Shown: piece by piece, positions 17,485 to 26,209 of the stretch
Numbering within the stretch: position 1 is the stretch's first letter
Layout: every line of letters begins with the position of its first letter
Source: an uncultured Eubacteriales bacterium
GTDB taxonomy: Bacteria; Bacillota; Clostridia; Lachnospirales; Lachnospiraceae
NCBI GenBank assembly: GCA_900542465.1
Contig: UQNS01000002.1
Coordinates: 124,001 to 188,000, forward strand
Length of the DNA stretch: 64,000 nucleotides
Reading direction: 5' to 3'
Program-made: the position numbers and the translations under genes
The notes under the pieces: model-generated
The model's input: the letters and a program-made list of their open reading frames with translations, nothing else
What the model was told of the DNA's origin: nothing
Database searches by the model: none

Positions 17485-18309
17485 ATGTCTAAGAAAATTA
17501 TTTATGCTGTGTCTGACTCTGTTGGTGAGACATCAGAGATGGTTGCTAAAGCTACAGCCAGCCAGTTTGGAGAAGATGAGTTTGAGATCGTCAGAGTTCC
17601 TTATGTGCTTTCAGAGACTCAGATCGATGAAATAATAGATAACTGCAAAACCAATGACGACATGATCATTCACACGATCGTTATGCCAAGATTAAGAGAA
17701 TATATTTCAAAGCAAACGGATGAACATGACATTATCTGTATAGATATTCTTGGACCTACTCTCTGGGCAGCCGAAAAACTTACTGCGGCAGAACCGAGTA
17801 TGAGAGTAGGTATGATAAGGCGTCTGAACAATGATTACTTTAAAAAAGTAGAGGCGATGGAATTTGCGGTCAAATATGATGATGGAAAGGACCCAAGAGG
17901 ATTCCTTCTTGCAGATATCGTTATCGTAGGTGTTTCAAGAACAAGCAAGACTCCTCTTTCACTTTATCTTGCTTATAACTCGATCAAAGTTGCCAATCTT
18001 CCGCTTGTACCCGAGGTTCCGCTTCCGCGTGAGATACAGCAGATACCTCCACGTAAAATGGTCGGATTGCTTATAGATTCTTACAAGCTCAATGGTATAA
18101 GATCAAACAGGATGAAGGCGCTTGGCATAGAGGATGATTCCGACTATGCAGCGATAAACAGGATAAATGAAGAGCTTATATACTCAAGAGCGGTCATGAA
18201 ACATCTTCACTGTCCTATAATCGATGTGACTAATAAATCTATCGAGGAAACAGCTGCACATATCATGACGATAGTAGAGAAGAATAAAGAGATCGATGGC
18301 GTAAAATAG
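17485..18309 (+). CDS. ppsR: PEP synthase / PPDK regulatory protein (bifunctional kinase-pyrophosphorylase)
   Basis: A 274-residue member of the former DUF299 family. These proteins inactivate PpsA or PPDK by ADP-dependent phosphorylation of a threonine next to the catalytic His, and reactivate it by Pi-dependent dephosphorylation. The P-loop-like GVSRTSKTPLSLYLA is present, as are the N-terminal IYAVSDSVGETSEMVAKA and the later LIDSYKLNGIRSNRMKALG. The partner enzyme lies directly upstream and carries a Thr two residues before the phospho-His (GMTCH), as expected for a target. The start at 17485 follows AGGGGAG. Confidence 0.93.
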   Translation: MSKKIIYAVSDSVGETSEMVAKATASQFGEDEFEIVRVPYVLSETQIDEIIDNCKTNDDMIIHTIVMPRLREYISKQTDEHDIICIDILGPTLWAAEKLTAAEPSMRVGMIRRLNNDYFKKVEAMEFAVKYDDGKDPRGFLLADIVIVGVSRTSKTPLSLYLAYNSIKVANLPLVPEVPLPREIQQIPPRKMVGLLIDSYKLNGIRSNRMKALGIEDDSDYAAINRINEELIYSRAVMKHLHCPIIDVTNKSIEETAAHIMTIVEKNKEIDGVK

Positions 18310-18391
18310 AGCGGTTTTAAATGGACTTGACCGGCAATATATGGTAAACTGACATACAATAATTTTTGATGAAGATAAAGGAGTGATGCGC

Positions 18392-19486
18392 ATGAGTAAA
18401 AAGTTAAAGGTAGGTATTCTTGGAGCAACAGGTATGGTTGGTCAGCGTTTTATTACGCTCCTTGAAAATCATCCATGGTTCAATGTTACAGTTCTTGCTG
18501 CAAGCTCAAGATCAGCAGGCAGACCTTATGAGGAAGTGGTAGAAGGAAGATGGAAGCTCGATCATCCTGTTCCGGAATTTGCTAAAAGCATGACTATACT
18601 GGATATGGAGGCCGATATGGGCAAGATTGTTGACAGCGTTGATTTTGTTTTTTGCGCTGTTGATATGCCTAAAGATCATATAAAGCTTCTTGAAGAGAAA
18701 TATGCTAAGGCAGAGATCCCTGTCGTATCCAATAACTCTGCCAACAGATGGACACCAGATGTACCTATGGTAATACCTGAGATAAATCCTGAGCATCTGG
18801 AGATCATTGAATCTCAGAAAAGAAGACTGGACACCAAGAGAGGTTTTATCTGTGTTAAGCCGAACTGCTCTATCCAGGCCTATACACCGGCTCTTAACGC
18901 TTTAAAGGAATTTGATCCTAAGCTCGTAGTTGTTTCTACATACCAGGCTATCTCGGGAGCAGGAAAGAACTTTGATACATGGCCTGATATGGTTGGTAAT
19001 ATTATTCCTTACATCTCAGGTGAGGAAGAAAAGAGTGAGAAGGAACCTCTTCGCATTTGGGGAAAAGCTGTTGACGGTGCTATCGTACCTGCAACATCTC
19101 CAGTTATTACTGCTCAGTGCATCAGAGTTCCTGTACTGGATGGGCACACAGCCACTGTGTTTGTAAACTTCGAAAAGAAGCCTACTAAAGAACAGATTAT
19201 TGAAAAATGGAGAAATTATGAAGGCCTTGCACAGGAACTTAAGCTCCCAAGTGCGCCGGCGAAATTTATGCAGTATCGTGAAGAGGACGACAGGCCTCAG
19301 GTCAAGTTGGACGTAGATTATGAAAACGGTATGGGAGTTTCCCTTGGACGTTTAAGAGAAGATACTGTATTTGATTATAAATTCGTTGGACTCGCACACA
19401 ATACTCTCAGAGGAGCCGCAGGCGGTGCTGTTCTTATTGCAGAACTCCTTACGGCAAAAGGATATATCGAGGCAAAAGAAGATTAA
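18392..19486 (+). CDS. asd: Aspartate-semialdehyde dehydrogenase
   Basis: A 364-residue NADP-dependent enzyme that reduces beta-aspartyl phosphate to aspartate semialdehyde, the branch point to lysine, diaminopimelate, threonine and methionine. The Rossmann start VGILGATGMVGQRF, the phosphate-binding SNNSANRW and the catalytic Cys in KPNCSIQAY (Cys159) are visible. The sequence looks closer to the archaeal/fungal-type branch than to the classic proteobacterial Asd. The ATG at 18392 is 8 nt after AAAGGAG; the GTG at 18383 and ATG at 18386 are too close to the RBS. It appears to be a single-gene unit. The pathway continues in this window with hom. Confidence 0.94.
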   Translation: MSKKLKVGILGATGMVGQRFITLLENHPWFNVTVLAASSRSAGRPYEEVVEGRWKLDHPVPEFAKSMTILDMEADMGKIVDSVDFVFCAVDMPKDHIKLLEEKYAKAEIPVVSNNSANRWTPDVPMVIPEINPEHLEIIESQKRRLDTKRGFICVKPNCSIQAYTPALNALKEFDPKLVVVSTYQAISGAGKNFDTWPDMVGNIIPYISGEEEKSEKEPLRIWGKAVDGAIVPATSPVITAQCIRVPVLDGHTATVFVNFEKKPTKEQIIEKWRNYEGLAQELKLPSAPAKFMQYREEDDRPQVKLDVDYENGMGVSLGRLREDTVFDYKFVGLAHNTLRGAAGGAVLIAELLTAKGYIEAKED

Positions 19487-19491
19487 TATTT

Positions 19492-19547
19492 AACCGATTT
19501 TCCGAGACGGGTATAAAATTTTCCCGACTCAGGAGGGTCGGTTTTTT
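19492..19547 (+). terminator. Terminator after asd
   Basis: ACCGA and TCGGT arms enclose an inner GGGTATAAAATTTTCCC hairpin and are followed by TTTTTT. The structure is compound but ends in a clear T run. Confidence 0.75.
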
Positions 19548-19640
19548 ATTTTATAAAGATTTTCGCCAGGAATTTTTATGGAAAATATAGAGGAAAACAA
19601 GGTATAATACTAACTGGACATTTGTAGAACGGAGATTTTT

Positions 19641-20234
19641 ATGAAAGAAAATTATTTTTACGCAATGCTTTCAAGGATGAAATATATCAACAGATGGGGA
19701 CTTATGAGAAATTCCCGAAGTGAGAACCTGTGTGAGCATAGCCTGGAGGTAGCTTTTATAGCTCATGCCCTTGGCGTCATTAATAATAAAGTCTTTAACG
19801 GTGATCTGGATCCGGAGCATCTTGCCGTCCTTGGTATGTATCATGATACACCGGAGATCATCACAGGCGATATGCCAACTCCGATAAAATATTACAGTGC
19901 TGTCATACGCGATGCATATGCCGATGTTGAAAAGGTAGCCGTTAAGGAGCTCCTTGATGGAGTGCCGGAAGAGTTTAGGTCTGTTTATGAAGATCTTTTA
20001 ACGGAAAATGATGAAGAAAAGACAGAATGGCTGTATATAAAGGCGGCAGATAAGATTTCAGCCTATCTGAAATGTGTGGATGAGAGAAATTCCGGCAATA
20101 CTGATTTTTTGGATGCAGAAAGATCGACTCTGCAGGCTATTGAAAAAATGGGACTTAAAGAGGCAGATTATTTTATGGAGAAATTTGCGCCGGCATATAT
20201 GCAGACATTAGATGAATCGGCAGATAGGAATTGA
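19641..20234 (+). CDS. yfbR: 5'-deoxynucleotidase YfbR-like HD-domain protein
   Basis: A 197-residue HD-superfamily phosphohydrolase. By comparison with E. coli YfbR it should dephosphorylate deoxyribonucleoside 5'-monophosphates and help balance dNTP pools. The signature residues are in order: LSRMKYINRWGLMRN at the N-terminus, ENLCEHSLEVAFIAHAL (first metal His), MYHDTPEIITGDMPTPIKY (the HD pair and specificity loop) and ADKISAYLKC (distal Asp). It is the first gene of a group with topB, two small proteins and dinB; topB begins 3 bp after its stop. A TATAAT lies at 19603. Confidence 0.9.
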   Translation: MKENYFYAMLSRMKYINRWGLMRNSRSENLCEHSLEVAFIAHALGVINNKVFNGDLDPEHLAVLGMYHDTPEIITGDMPTPIKYYSAVIRDAYADVEKVAVKELLDGVPEEFRSVYEDLLTENDEEKTEWLYIKAADKISAYLKCVDERNSGNTDFLDAERSTLQAIEKMGLKEADYFMEKFAPAYMQTLDESADRN

Positions 20235-20237
20235 TCA

Positions 20238-22259
20238 ATGGGGAAAGCTGTATTTATAGCGGAAAAACCAAGTGTGGCAAGAGAATTTGCCAAGGCCCTT
20301 AAGGAAAATTTTAAAACAGGCGACGGGTTTATGGAGTCGGAAAATTATGTGGTCACCTGGTGTGTTGGACATCTTATAACCATGTCTTATCCGGATGTCT
20401 ATGATCCTGAACTGAAAAAATGGAGAATGGAGACATTGCCGTTCATTCCCGGGGAATTTAAGTACGAGGTCATTTCTGCAGTAGAAAAACAATTTAATAT
20501 AGTTAAAAAGCAGCTTACCAGAGAAGATGTCGAAACTATATATGTATGTACCGACTCAGGGCGTGAGGGAGAGTATATATACAGATTGGTAAAACAGGAG
20601 GCCGGAGTCTCCAATAAGAAGGAAAGGCGAGTCTGGATCGATTCTCAGACTGAGGAGGAGATCATAAAGGGAATTAAGAATGCAAAAGATCTTTCTGAAT
20701 ATGATAATCTGTCGGATGCCGCTTATTTAAGAGCCATAGAAGATTACCTTATGGGGATCAATTTTTCCAGAGTAATGACTCTTCAGTTCGGAAACATCAT
20801 TTCAGGCGCCCTTGCAAGAAGATCTTCAGTAATTGCTATGGGGCGTGTTATGACATGTGTTTTGGGAATGGTAGTAAAAAGAGAAAGGGAGATAAGAGCA
20901 TTTGTTCCTACGCCTTTTTATAAAGTAAATGCCGAAACGGAATTTGGATTTACAGCTGAATGGAAAGTCGCGGATTCCAGCCTGTATGCGGCTTCTGATA
21001 AGCTATACAAAGAAAACGGATTCTTAAGAAAAGAGGATGCATATAATCTGGTAGAGCTCGTAGGAGGAAATGATCCCCATATTGCCAGGGTCTTATCTTT
21101 TTCGAAGAAAAAAGAATCAGTGAAGCCTCCTCTTTTATATAATCTGGCAGAACTGCAGAATGATTGTTCGAGGATATTTAAGATAAGTCCTGATGAAACT
21201 TTAAAAATTGCGCAGGAATTATACGAGAAAAAACTTACGACCTATCCGAGAACAGATGCCCGGGTCGTTTCTATAGCTGTATGCAAGGAGATCGCTAAAA
21301 ATCTGACAGGTCTGACAGGTTATGGGACTGCTGCAGTATTCGCGAAAGAGATCCTTGAAAATGGAACTTATAAGGATCTGGCCAGATCAAGATATTGTGA
21401 TGATAAAAAGATCACAGACCATTACGCGATAATTCCGACCGGTGCGGGGATGGGAGGACTTAATGCGGTATCATCACTTACCCAGAAAGTATATGAGCTT
21501 ATCGTAAGGAGGTTTTTAAGCATATTTTATCCTCCTGCTGACTACCAGAAGACCAGTTTGGTCTTAGGTATTGGATCAGATGGAAACAGGAGCGATCCTG
21601 AAGTCGCTGATCTTTCAGGAAAAGCCGGGGAGGAGACCTTTACCGCTAATTTCAAGGTTCTTGTAGAAGAAGGCTTTTTGAAGATTTTAAAAAACTCATT
21701 TGATAAAAAGAAGAAAGAAGAGACCGATATTCCTGACGCTGTAAAGTCATTAAAGAAAAATACGGAAGTAAAGATCAGTGGCTTTGAAATAAAAGAATCT
21801 GAAACGAGTCCTCCGAAGCGCTATAACTCAGGGTCTATGATCCTGGCCATGGAAAATGCGGGGCAGGTCATTGAGGATGAAGAGCTTAGAGCGCAGATAA
21901 AAGGAAGTGGAATAGGGACCAGTGCAACACGTGCCGAAATATTAAAAAAGCTGAACTCTATCAAATACATAAATACTAACGCAAAAACACAGATCCTTAC
22001 GCCAACTCTTTTCGGAGAGATCATATATGATGCTACGGACCTGTCACTACCTCATTTACTAAGTCCTGAACTGACTGCGTCATGGGAAAAGGGTCTTAAT
22101 TATGTGGCTAATGGTGAGATCACTTCAGACGAATATATGGAAAAGCTGGAGGGATTCGTGGCAAGAAGGACGAGGTCGGTCATTAACAGCGGTAAGAGCG
22201 GGGAATTGTACGGACGGATCAAACTTCTGAAGGAGGAGTATAGAAAGGAGACTAAATGA
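20238..22259 (+). CDS. topB: DNA topoisomerase III
   Basis: A 673-residue type IA topoisomerase that cuts and passes single DNA strands and resolves recombination intermediates. The Toprim domain starts at AVFIAEKPSVAREFAKAL and contains CTDSGREGEYIYR (acidic metal site). The catalytic tyrosine is in KLTTYPRTDAR (Tyr336). TSATRAEILKKL is the late conserved block. There are no C-terminal zinc fingers, which separates it from TopA. The stop overlaps the next start (ATGA), so the two genes are coupled. This TopB form without zinc ribbons is also found on mobile elements, but nothing else here suggests one. Confidence 0.93.
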   Translation: MGKAVFIAEKPSVAREFAKALKENFKTGDGFMESENYVVTWCVGHLITMSYPDVYDPELKKWRMETLPFIPGEFKYEVISAVEKQFNIVKKQLTREDVETIYVCTDSGREGEYIYRLVKQEAGVSNKKERRVWIDSQTEEEIIKGIKNAKDLSEYDNLSDAAYLRAIEDYLMGINFSRVMTLQFGNIISGALARRSSVIAMGRVMTCVLGMVVKREREIRAFVPTPFYKVNAETEFGFTAEWKVADSSLYAASDKLYKENGFLRKEDAYNLVELVGGNDPHIARVLSFSKKKESVKPPLLYNLAELQNDCSRIFKISPDETLKIAQELYEKKLTTYPRTDARVVSIAVCKEIAKNLTGLTGYGTAAVFAKEILENGTYKDLARSRYCDDKKITDHYAIIPTGAGMGGLNAVSSLTQKVYELIVRRFLSIFYPPADYQKTSLVLGIGSDGNRSDPEVADLSGKAGEETFTANFKVLVEEGFLKILKNSFDKKKKEETDIPDAVKSLKKNTEVKISGFEIKESETSPPKRYNSGSMILAMENAGQVIEDEELRAQIKGSGIGTSATRAEILKKLNSIKYINTNAKTQILTPTLFGEIIYDATDLSLPHLLSPELTASWEKGLNYVANGEITSDEYMEKLEGFVARRTRSVINSGKSGELYGRIKLLKEEYRKETK

Positions 22260-22924
22260 GGGAAGATATCACAATAAAATCGTTATATACATTAGAAGAG
22301 TCGATTGCGGGAGAGATGCTTGATAAATACACTCATCCCTGGGAAGTGCTTTCTGATATAGGAGATATGATAATCGAGCTTGGTAAAAAACTGCCGACAG
22401 ACATATATACAGAGATCTCAGAGAATGTATGGATCGCTGATTCAGCTAAAGTAATGGATTCAGCTCATATTTCCGGGCCTTGTATCATCGGGGAAGATTC
22501 AGAGGTAAGACACTGTGCATTTATAAGGGGAAAAGTTCTTATAGGGGATAACTGCGTTGTTGGCAATTCGACAGAACTTAAGAATGTTATTCTGTTCAAT
22601 CATGTCCAGGTCCCTCATTTTAATTATGTAGGAGATTCTATCCTTGGGGCCTATGCTCATATGGGAGCCGGATCCATCACATCAAATGTTAAATCTGATA
22701 AGGAAAATGTCGTTATAAAATGTAATTTCAGGAATATAGAAACGGGAATAAAAAAAGTAGGAGCATTTCTTGGTGACCATGTAGAGATCGGTTGCGGGTC
22801 GGTATTGAATCCGGGAACTATCATAGGTAAGAACACAAATGTATATCCGCTTTCTTCAGTAAGGGGAGTAGTAAGCGGAGGAAGCGTTTATAAATCCAGT
22901 GTAGAGATTGTAGATAAACTTTAA
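22256..22924 (+). CDS. Left-handed beta-helix (hexapeptide repeat) acyltransferase/pyrophosphorylase-like protein
   Basis: A 222-residue protein. After an alpha-helical N-terminus of about 55 residues come hexapeptide-repeat coils: SENVWIADSAKVMDSAHISGPCIIGEDSEVRH, GDNCVVGNSTELKNVI and later GDHVEIGCGSVLNPGTIIGKNTNVYPLSSVRG. The pattern resembles the C-terminal half of GlmU (acetyltransferase part), and homologues are often labelled UDP-N-acetylglucosamine pyrophosphorylase although the nucleotidyltransferase domain is absent. The substrate is unknown. It overlaps topB by 4 bp. Confidence 0.75.
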   Translation: MREDITIKSLYTLEESIAGEMLDKYTHPWEVLSDIGDMIIELGKKLPTDIYTEISENVWIADSAKVMDSAHISGPCIIGEDSEVRHCAFIRGKVLIGDNCVVGNSTELKNVILFNHVQVPHFNYVGDSILGAYAHMGAGSITSNVKSDKENVVIKCNFRNIETGIKKVGAFLGDHVEIGCGSVLNPGTIIGKNTNVYPLSSVRGVVSGGSVYKSSVEIVDKL

Positions 22925-22949
22925 ATCAAAGACCAACAGGAGGTGTAAA

Positions 22950-23387
22950 ATGACTGCAAATGAGTTATGGGAAATATTTAAGAAAGAAGAACGTATAAGC
23001 GGGAAAGAACCATTTATATGGAATTTTAAGGAAGAGGATGACTATAAGGTCGAGCTTATACTCAAAGGGAGAAAAAGAGGAGATGCTTACCTTAAAGACA
23101 CATACGAAGAAATTTTCGGCAAGGGATCACAGGAGGGCAGATATAGGATAGTTGTTGATTCAAAGGGAGATGCCCGATGTATCGTTAAGGTCACAAGACC
23201 ATCAGAAGACAAGTTTATCAACGCAAGATTTGCGCATGCGTATCTTGAGGGTGAAGGTGACAGAATGCTTTCATCATGGAGAAAGACATACCAGGAAAAA
23301 TTTTCTGCAGAGCTTGAGAAAAAAGGAAAAGAGTTCAGCAATGATGTTATAGTCGTATGCGACGAATATGCTCTGGCTTACAAATAA
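22950..23387 (+). CDS. ASCH-domain protein (YhfF-like)
   Basis: A 145-residue single-domain protein with the ASCH pattern: ELWEIFKKEE at the N-terminus, PFIWNFKEED, LILKGRKRGDAYL, GRYRIVVDSKGDARCIVKVTR, FAHAYLEGEGD and a closing VVCDEYALAYK. ASCH domains are PUA-like folds thought to bind RNA, and some members hydrolyse N4-acetylcytidine. No substrate can be assigned. It lies 25 bp after the beta-helix gene and 24 bp before dinB, within the same operon, and is preceded by AGGAGGTG. Confidence 0.72.
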   Translation: MTANELWEIFKKEERISGKEPFIWNFKEEDDYKVELILKGRKRGDAYLKDTYEEIFGKGSQEGRYRIVVDSKGDARCIVKVTRPSEDKFINARFAHAYLEGEGDRMLSSWRKTYQEKFSAELEKKGKEFSNDVIVVCDEYALAYK

Positions 23388-23411
23388 GATCCTTAATAGC
23401 GGGTTTATAAG

Positions 23412-24638
23412 ATGCGTACAATTATTCATGTAGATATGGACGCTTTTTATGCGGCTGTAGAGATCAGGGACGATCCAAGCCTGCAGGGCATACCATTGAT
23501 CATAGGTTCTTTACCTGATGAAAGAGGTGTTGTATCGACCTGCAGTTATGAGGCACGTCTTTTTGGAATAAAATCAGGAATGAGCATAAAGGAAGCGTAC
23601 AGAAGGTGTCCGAAAGGACATTACATGCATCCAAATTTTAAAAAGTATACGGCGGCATCATCTGCGATCCATAAAATATGGTCTAAATATACAGACACTA
23701 TCGAATATGTCGCTTTGGACGAGGCATATCTTGATGTGACCGAATCGATCGCGAATTTTGGGGGCCCTGCAGAGATAGCCGGAAGGATAAAAAGAGAGAC
23801 TTATGACCTGCAGAGACTCTCGTGTTCTGTAGGTGTGGGCTATTCTATGCAAAGTGCTAAACTTGCCAGCGAAGAGAAAAAACCGAATGGTCTTTTTCTT
23901 ATTCCGAATTCCGAGTTTCTTATCGAGCTTATTAAGGACAGACCTGTCAGTGTAATACATGGCATTGGTAAGAAAACAGCTAAAAGTCTGAATGACTCAG
24001 GCATATATAAAGTAAGCGATATATGGGAAAAAGAGGAATGGATAGAAAGATCCATGGGAAAGCATGGCAGACAGATAGTTGAATTCTCTCATGGGATAGA
24101 TCACAGAAGAGTTGTGGATTCTTCTGAATCAGAAAGAAAGTCTATCGGTAAGGAAATGACTTTTCAGACAGATATAAGCGATTTTCAATATTTGAGAGAT
24201 GTTCTGGTCTTAATAGCAAAAGACTTAAGTCTCAGCCTCAAGATGAAAAAACTTTATGCGGAAACAATTACTCTGAAAATGACTTATGCAGATATGACTT
24301 CAATTACAAGGTCAGTCACAGTCGAAGCTACTGATGATATGAACTATATATATAAGAAGGCAGAGGAGCTCTTATCAAGGACCGCGGTAAGAAGTGTAAG
24401 ACTTATAGGCATAAGGCTCAATAATTTCACGGATAAAAAATTTGAACAGCTCACATTTAACAGCTGGGTAAACGAAGGTACCAATCAGCATAAAAAAGAC
24501 CTGGAAGAGGCAATTTTAAACCTCCAGATGAAGTTCGGGCCGGGGATAATAAAAAGGGGAAATGAACTTCAGGCCCAGAAGCACTTGGAGTCTGTTCCGA
24601 AAATAACAGGAAGAAAAAAAGATAAGAAAAATGAGTAA
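23412..24638 (+). CDS. dinB: Y-family DNA polymerase IV
   Basis: A 408-residue translesion polymerase. The N-terminal metal motif IIHVDMDAFYAAVE, the finger region RGVVSTCSYEARLFGIKSGM and the second acidic motif VALDEAYLDVTES hold the catalytic Asp/Glu residues. The helix-hairpin-helix VIHGIGKKTAKSLNDSGI precedes the little-finger domain (about 240-350). No beta-clamp box could be identified with confidence at the C-terminus. No LexA-type box was recognised upstream; the gene is read from the yfbR-topB transcript and is closed by a strong terminator. Confidence 0.92.
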   Translation: MRTIIHVDMDAFYAAVEIRDDPSLQGIPLIIGSLPDERGVVSTCSYEARLFGIKSGMSIKEAYRRCPKGHYMHPNFKKYTAASSAIHKIWSKYTDTIEYVALDEAYLDVTESIANFGGPAEIAGRIKRETYDLQRLSCSVGVGYSMQSAKLASEEKKPNGLFLIPNSEFLIELIKDRPVSVIHGIGKKTAKSLNDSGIYKVSDIWEKEEWIERSMGKHGRQIVEFSHGIDHRRVVDSSESERKSIGKEMTFQTDISDFQYLRDVLVLIAKDLSLSLKMKKLYAETITLKMTYADMTSITRSVTVEATDDMNYIYKKAEELLSRTAVRSVRLIGIRLNNFTDKKFEQLTFNSWVNEGTNQHKKDLEEAILNLQMKFGPGIIKRGNELQAQKHLESVPKITGRKKDKKNE

Positions 24639-24668
24639 AACGGCCGGTAGATCTTCCGGCTGTTTTTT
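24639..24668 (+). terminator. Terminator after dinB
   Basis: AACGGCCGG and CCGGCTGTT-type arms flank an 8-nt loop and are followed by TTTTTT. It begins right at the stop codon and ends the yfbR-dinB operon. Confidence 0.9.
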
Positions 24669-24838
24669 GCGTTTAATGATAAAAACTTTTTAGATCCGCA
24701 TGGGCGGCGACTTACAGAAATCAATGATTAAACTATAAAAAAACAGGTATTTATATTTAGATATTTATAATATATGGTCTTAACTCAGATAATTGCCGGC
24801 TAAAATCTAAACATGAATGAAAGAGAAAATTAAAAGGG

Positions 24839-24867
24839 TTGACATAAAAATACAATTCAATTATAAT
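24839..24867 (+). promoter_or_regulatory. Consensus sigma-A promoter of the DPBB wall protein
   Basis: A perfect TTGACA (24839-24844), a 17-bp spacer and a perfect TATAAT (24862-24867), the strongest promoter match in the window. The 320 bp between dinB and the next gene contain the dinB terminator, this promoter and the repeat box just after it. I see nothing else there. Confidence 0.85.
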
Positions 24868-24872
24868 CCGCT

Positions 24873-24899
24873 TGTAACAAATCGTAACAATTCTGTAAT
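24873..24899 (+). promoter_or_regulatory. WalR-like direct-repeat box at the transcription start
   Basis: TGTAAC (24873), CGTAAC (24883) and TGTAAT (24894) lie directly behind the -10. The last two are separated by exactly 5 bp, matching the WalR consensus TGTWAH-N5-TGTWAH with one mismatch. WalR controls cell-wall hydrolase genes in Bacillus and relatives. A position overlapping the start site would favour repression. The assignment is inference from motif and gene type. Confidence 0.5.
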
Positions 24900-24958
24900 A
24901 AATTATGTAGCTATTGATCATATCTTAGCAATTACAGAATAATGAAAGGAAATTTATT

Positions 24959-26044
24959 ATGAAGTTAAAAGGAAGGAAGATCATTACATCAGCAGTGATT
25001 GCTGCATCATGTGGTGTGATGATTCCTGCCATTTCAGTTATGGCGGATACTATTGGAAATAGCAATATCAGGCTGGCGTCAGCAGAGCCGGTGGCAATTT
25101 CTACACAGTATAGCGAGTCAGTTCTCGCAGCTAATGCTGGAGATAACCATACTAATAATTCAGTTTTTAATGGCCTTGCAGTTGCTGTAACTGATTCAGA
25201 TGTATTTACGACAGCATCTGAAGATGTTAAAGCGGGAAGACTCTACAGGAATAACATTGCAAGCGTAGAGGGAAGTGAAAATGGCTGGACTAAAATAAAG
25301 TCAGGCGATCTTGAAGGTTATGTAAAGAACGAAGTTCTCTGTCTTAATGAAGAAGCGGGAAATTTTGGGATAATGAATGGCAATGCATCTGCTGAAGCGA
25401 AGGCAGATGGCACAAAAATATATAAAGATATTGAAAATAAGATCGAAGTTAAAGCTGTTAATTCAGATGAGAAACTCAAGCTCGTCGGAACACGTGGTAA
25501 GATGGCTGTAGTCGAGATAGATGGATCTGATGCATATGTAAAGCTTTCAGATATCAACTATGATCTGGGCCTTTCAACAGGAAAGACAGCAGTAGCGATC
25601 GAGAAGGAGGAGGCGGCTGAGAGAGCTAAAAAAGCTCAGAAAGTAACATATACGGCATCAGGCTCATCATCTTCCTCAGCGTCATATAAAAGCACAGAAT
25701 CTGTAGAAACGAATGTAAATACATCAAATTGGGCTACAGGAATTGCTTCAGCATATGGCGGATCATCTGATCCCGGATGTGGTTCATGGTCAGCTACAGG
25801 CGCATTAGTAGATGACTATTCGATGGGAGTAGCCATTCCTCTTGCATGGGGAAGAAGAGATCTCCTGGGACATACTGTTCTTATCTCTTATGGCGGAAAG
25901 ACAGTAACGGCCGTTATCAACGATCTTGGCGGAATGGGAGGCGGCTCACGTTCGCTCGATCTTCAGCCGGGCGTATTCAAAGCATTAGGCTTTAACACAT
26001 GTAATTCATGGGGAATACGTTCAGTGTCATACAAGATACTTTAA
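24959..26044 (+). CDS. Secreted cell-wall protein with a C-terminal double-psi beta-barrel (RlpA/3D-like) domain
   Basis: A 361-residue exported protein. The signal peptide (residues 1-29) has basic KLKGRK, a hydrophobic stretch and cleavage near VMA. A region at about 75-200 has two SH3-like stretches (TTASEDVKAGRLYRN...GWTKIKSGDLEGYV). A Ser-rich linker (about 230-250) leads to the barrel domain: GIASAYGGSSDPGCGSWSAT, LLGHTVLISYGGK, VTAVINDLGGMGGG and SLDLQPGVFKALGF. RlpA-type barrels act on peptidoglycan glycan strands, and the Asp residues of the last block could be catalytic. Gene context, a consensus promoter and a WalR-like box all point to cell-wall remodelling. It is monocistronic. 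Confidence 0.82.
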   Translation: MKLKGRKIITSAVIAASCGVMIPAISVMADTIGNSNIRLASAEPVAISTQYSESVLAANAGDNHTNNSVFNGLAVAVTDSDVFTTASEDVKAGRLYRNNIASVEGSENGWTKIKSGDLEGYVKNEVLCLNEEAGNFGIMNGNASAEAKADGTKIYKDIENKIEVKAVNSDEKLKLVGTRGKMAVVEIDGSDAYVKLSDINYDLGLSTGKTAVAIEKEEAAERAKKAQKVTYTASGSSSSSASYKSTESVETNVNTSNWATGIASAYGGSSDPGCGSWSATGALVDDYSMGVAIPLAWGRRDLLGHTVLISYGGKTVTAVINDLGGMGGGSRSLDLQPGVFKALGFNTCNSWGIRSVSYKIL

Positions 26045-26090
26045 TAAAGACCTTAAGGGAATGTTTGTCTAGAACCCTTGGTATATATAG

Positions 26091-26137
26091 CCCTTATTCA
26101 TCAGGAATGATTCCGGTGGATAAGGGTTTTTTATTTT
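26091..26137 (+). terminator. Terminator after the DPBB wall protein
   Basis: A 12-bp stem (CCCTTATTCATC with GGTGGATAAGGG, three G-T pairs) is followed by TTTTTTA. Confidence 0.85.
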
Positions 26138-26142
26138 TAAAT

Positions 26143-26171
26143 TTGTTAAAAGAATAGGTTTACGATAAAAT
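26143..26171 (+). promoter_or_regulatory. Candidate promoter of the trpB2-led operon
   Basis: TTGTTA (26143-26148), a 17-bp spacer and TAAAAT (26166-26171) lie 38 bp before the trpB2 start. It is the only reasonable promoter I see for the long operon that runs to about 34.9 kb. Confidence 0.55.
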
Positions 26172-26209
26172 AAAAAAGTAAATTTTAAATCTGAAAGGAG
26201 CTTTTCCAA

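Noticed and set aside
18310..18391. Lysine riboswitch upstream of asd
   Set aside because: The gap is about 80 bp, far too short, and no conserved riboswitch core is seen.
20238..22259. topB as a sign of an integrated conjugative element
   Set aside because: No relaxase, integrase, transfer genes or attachment repeats surround it, and the neighbours are housekeeping genes in an operon.
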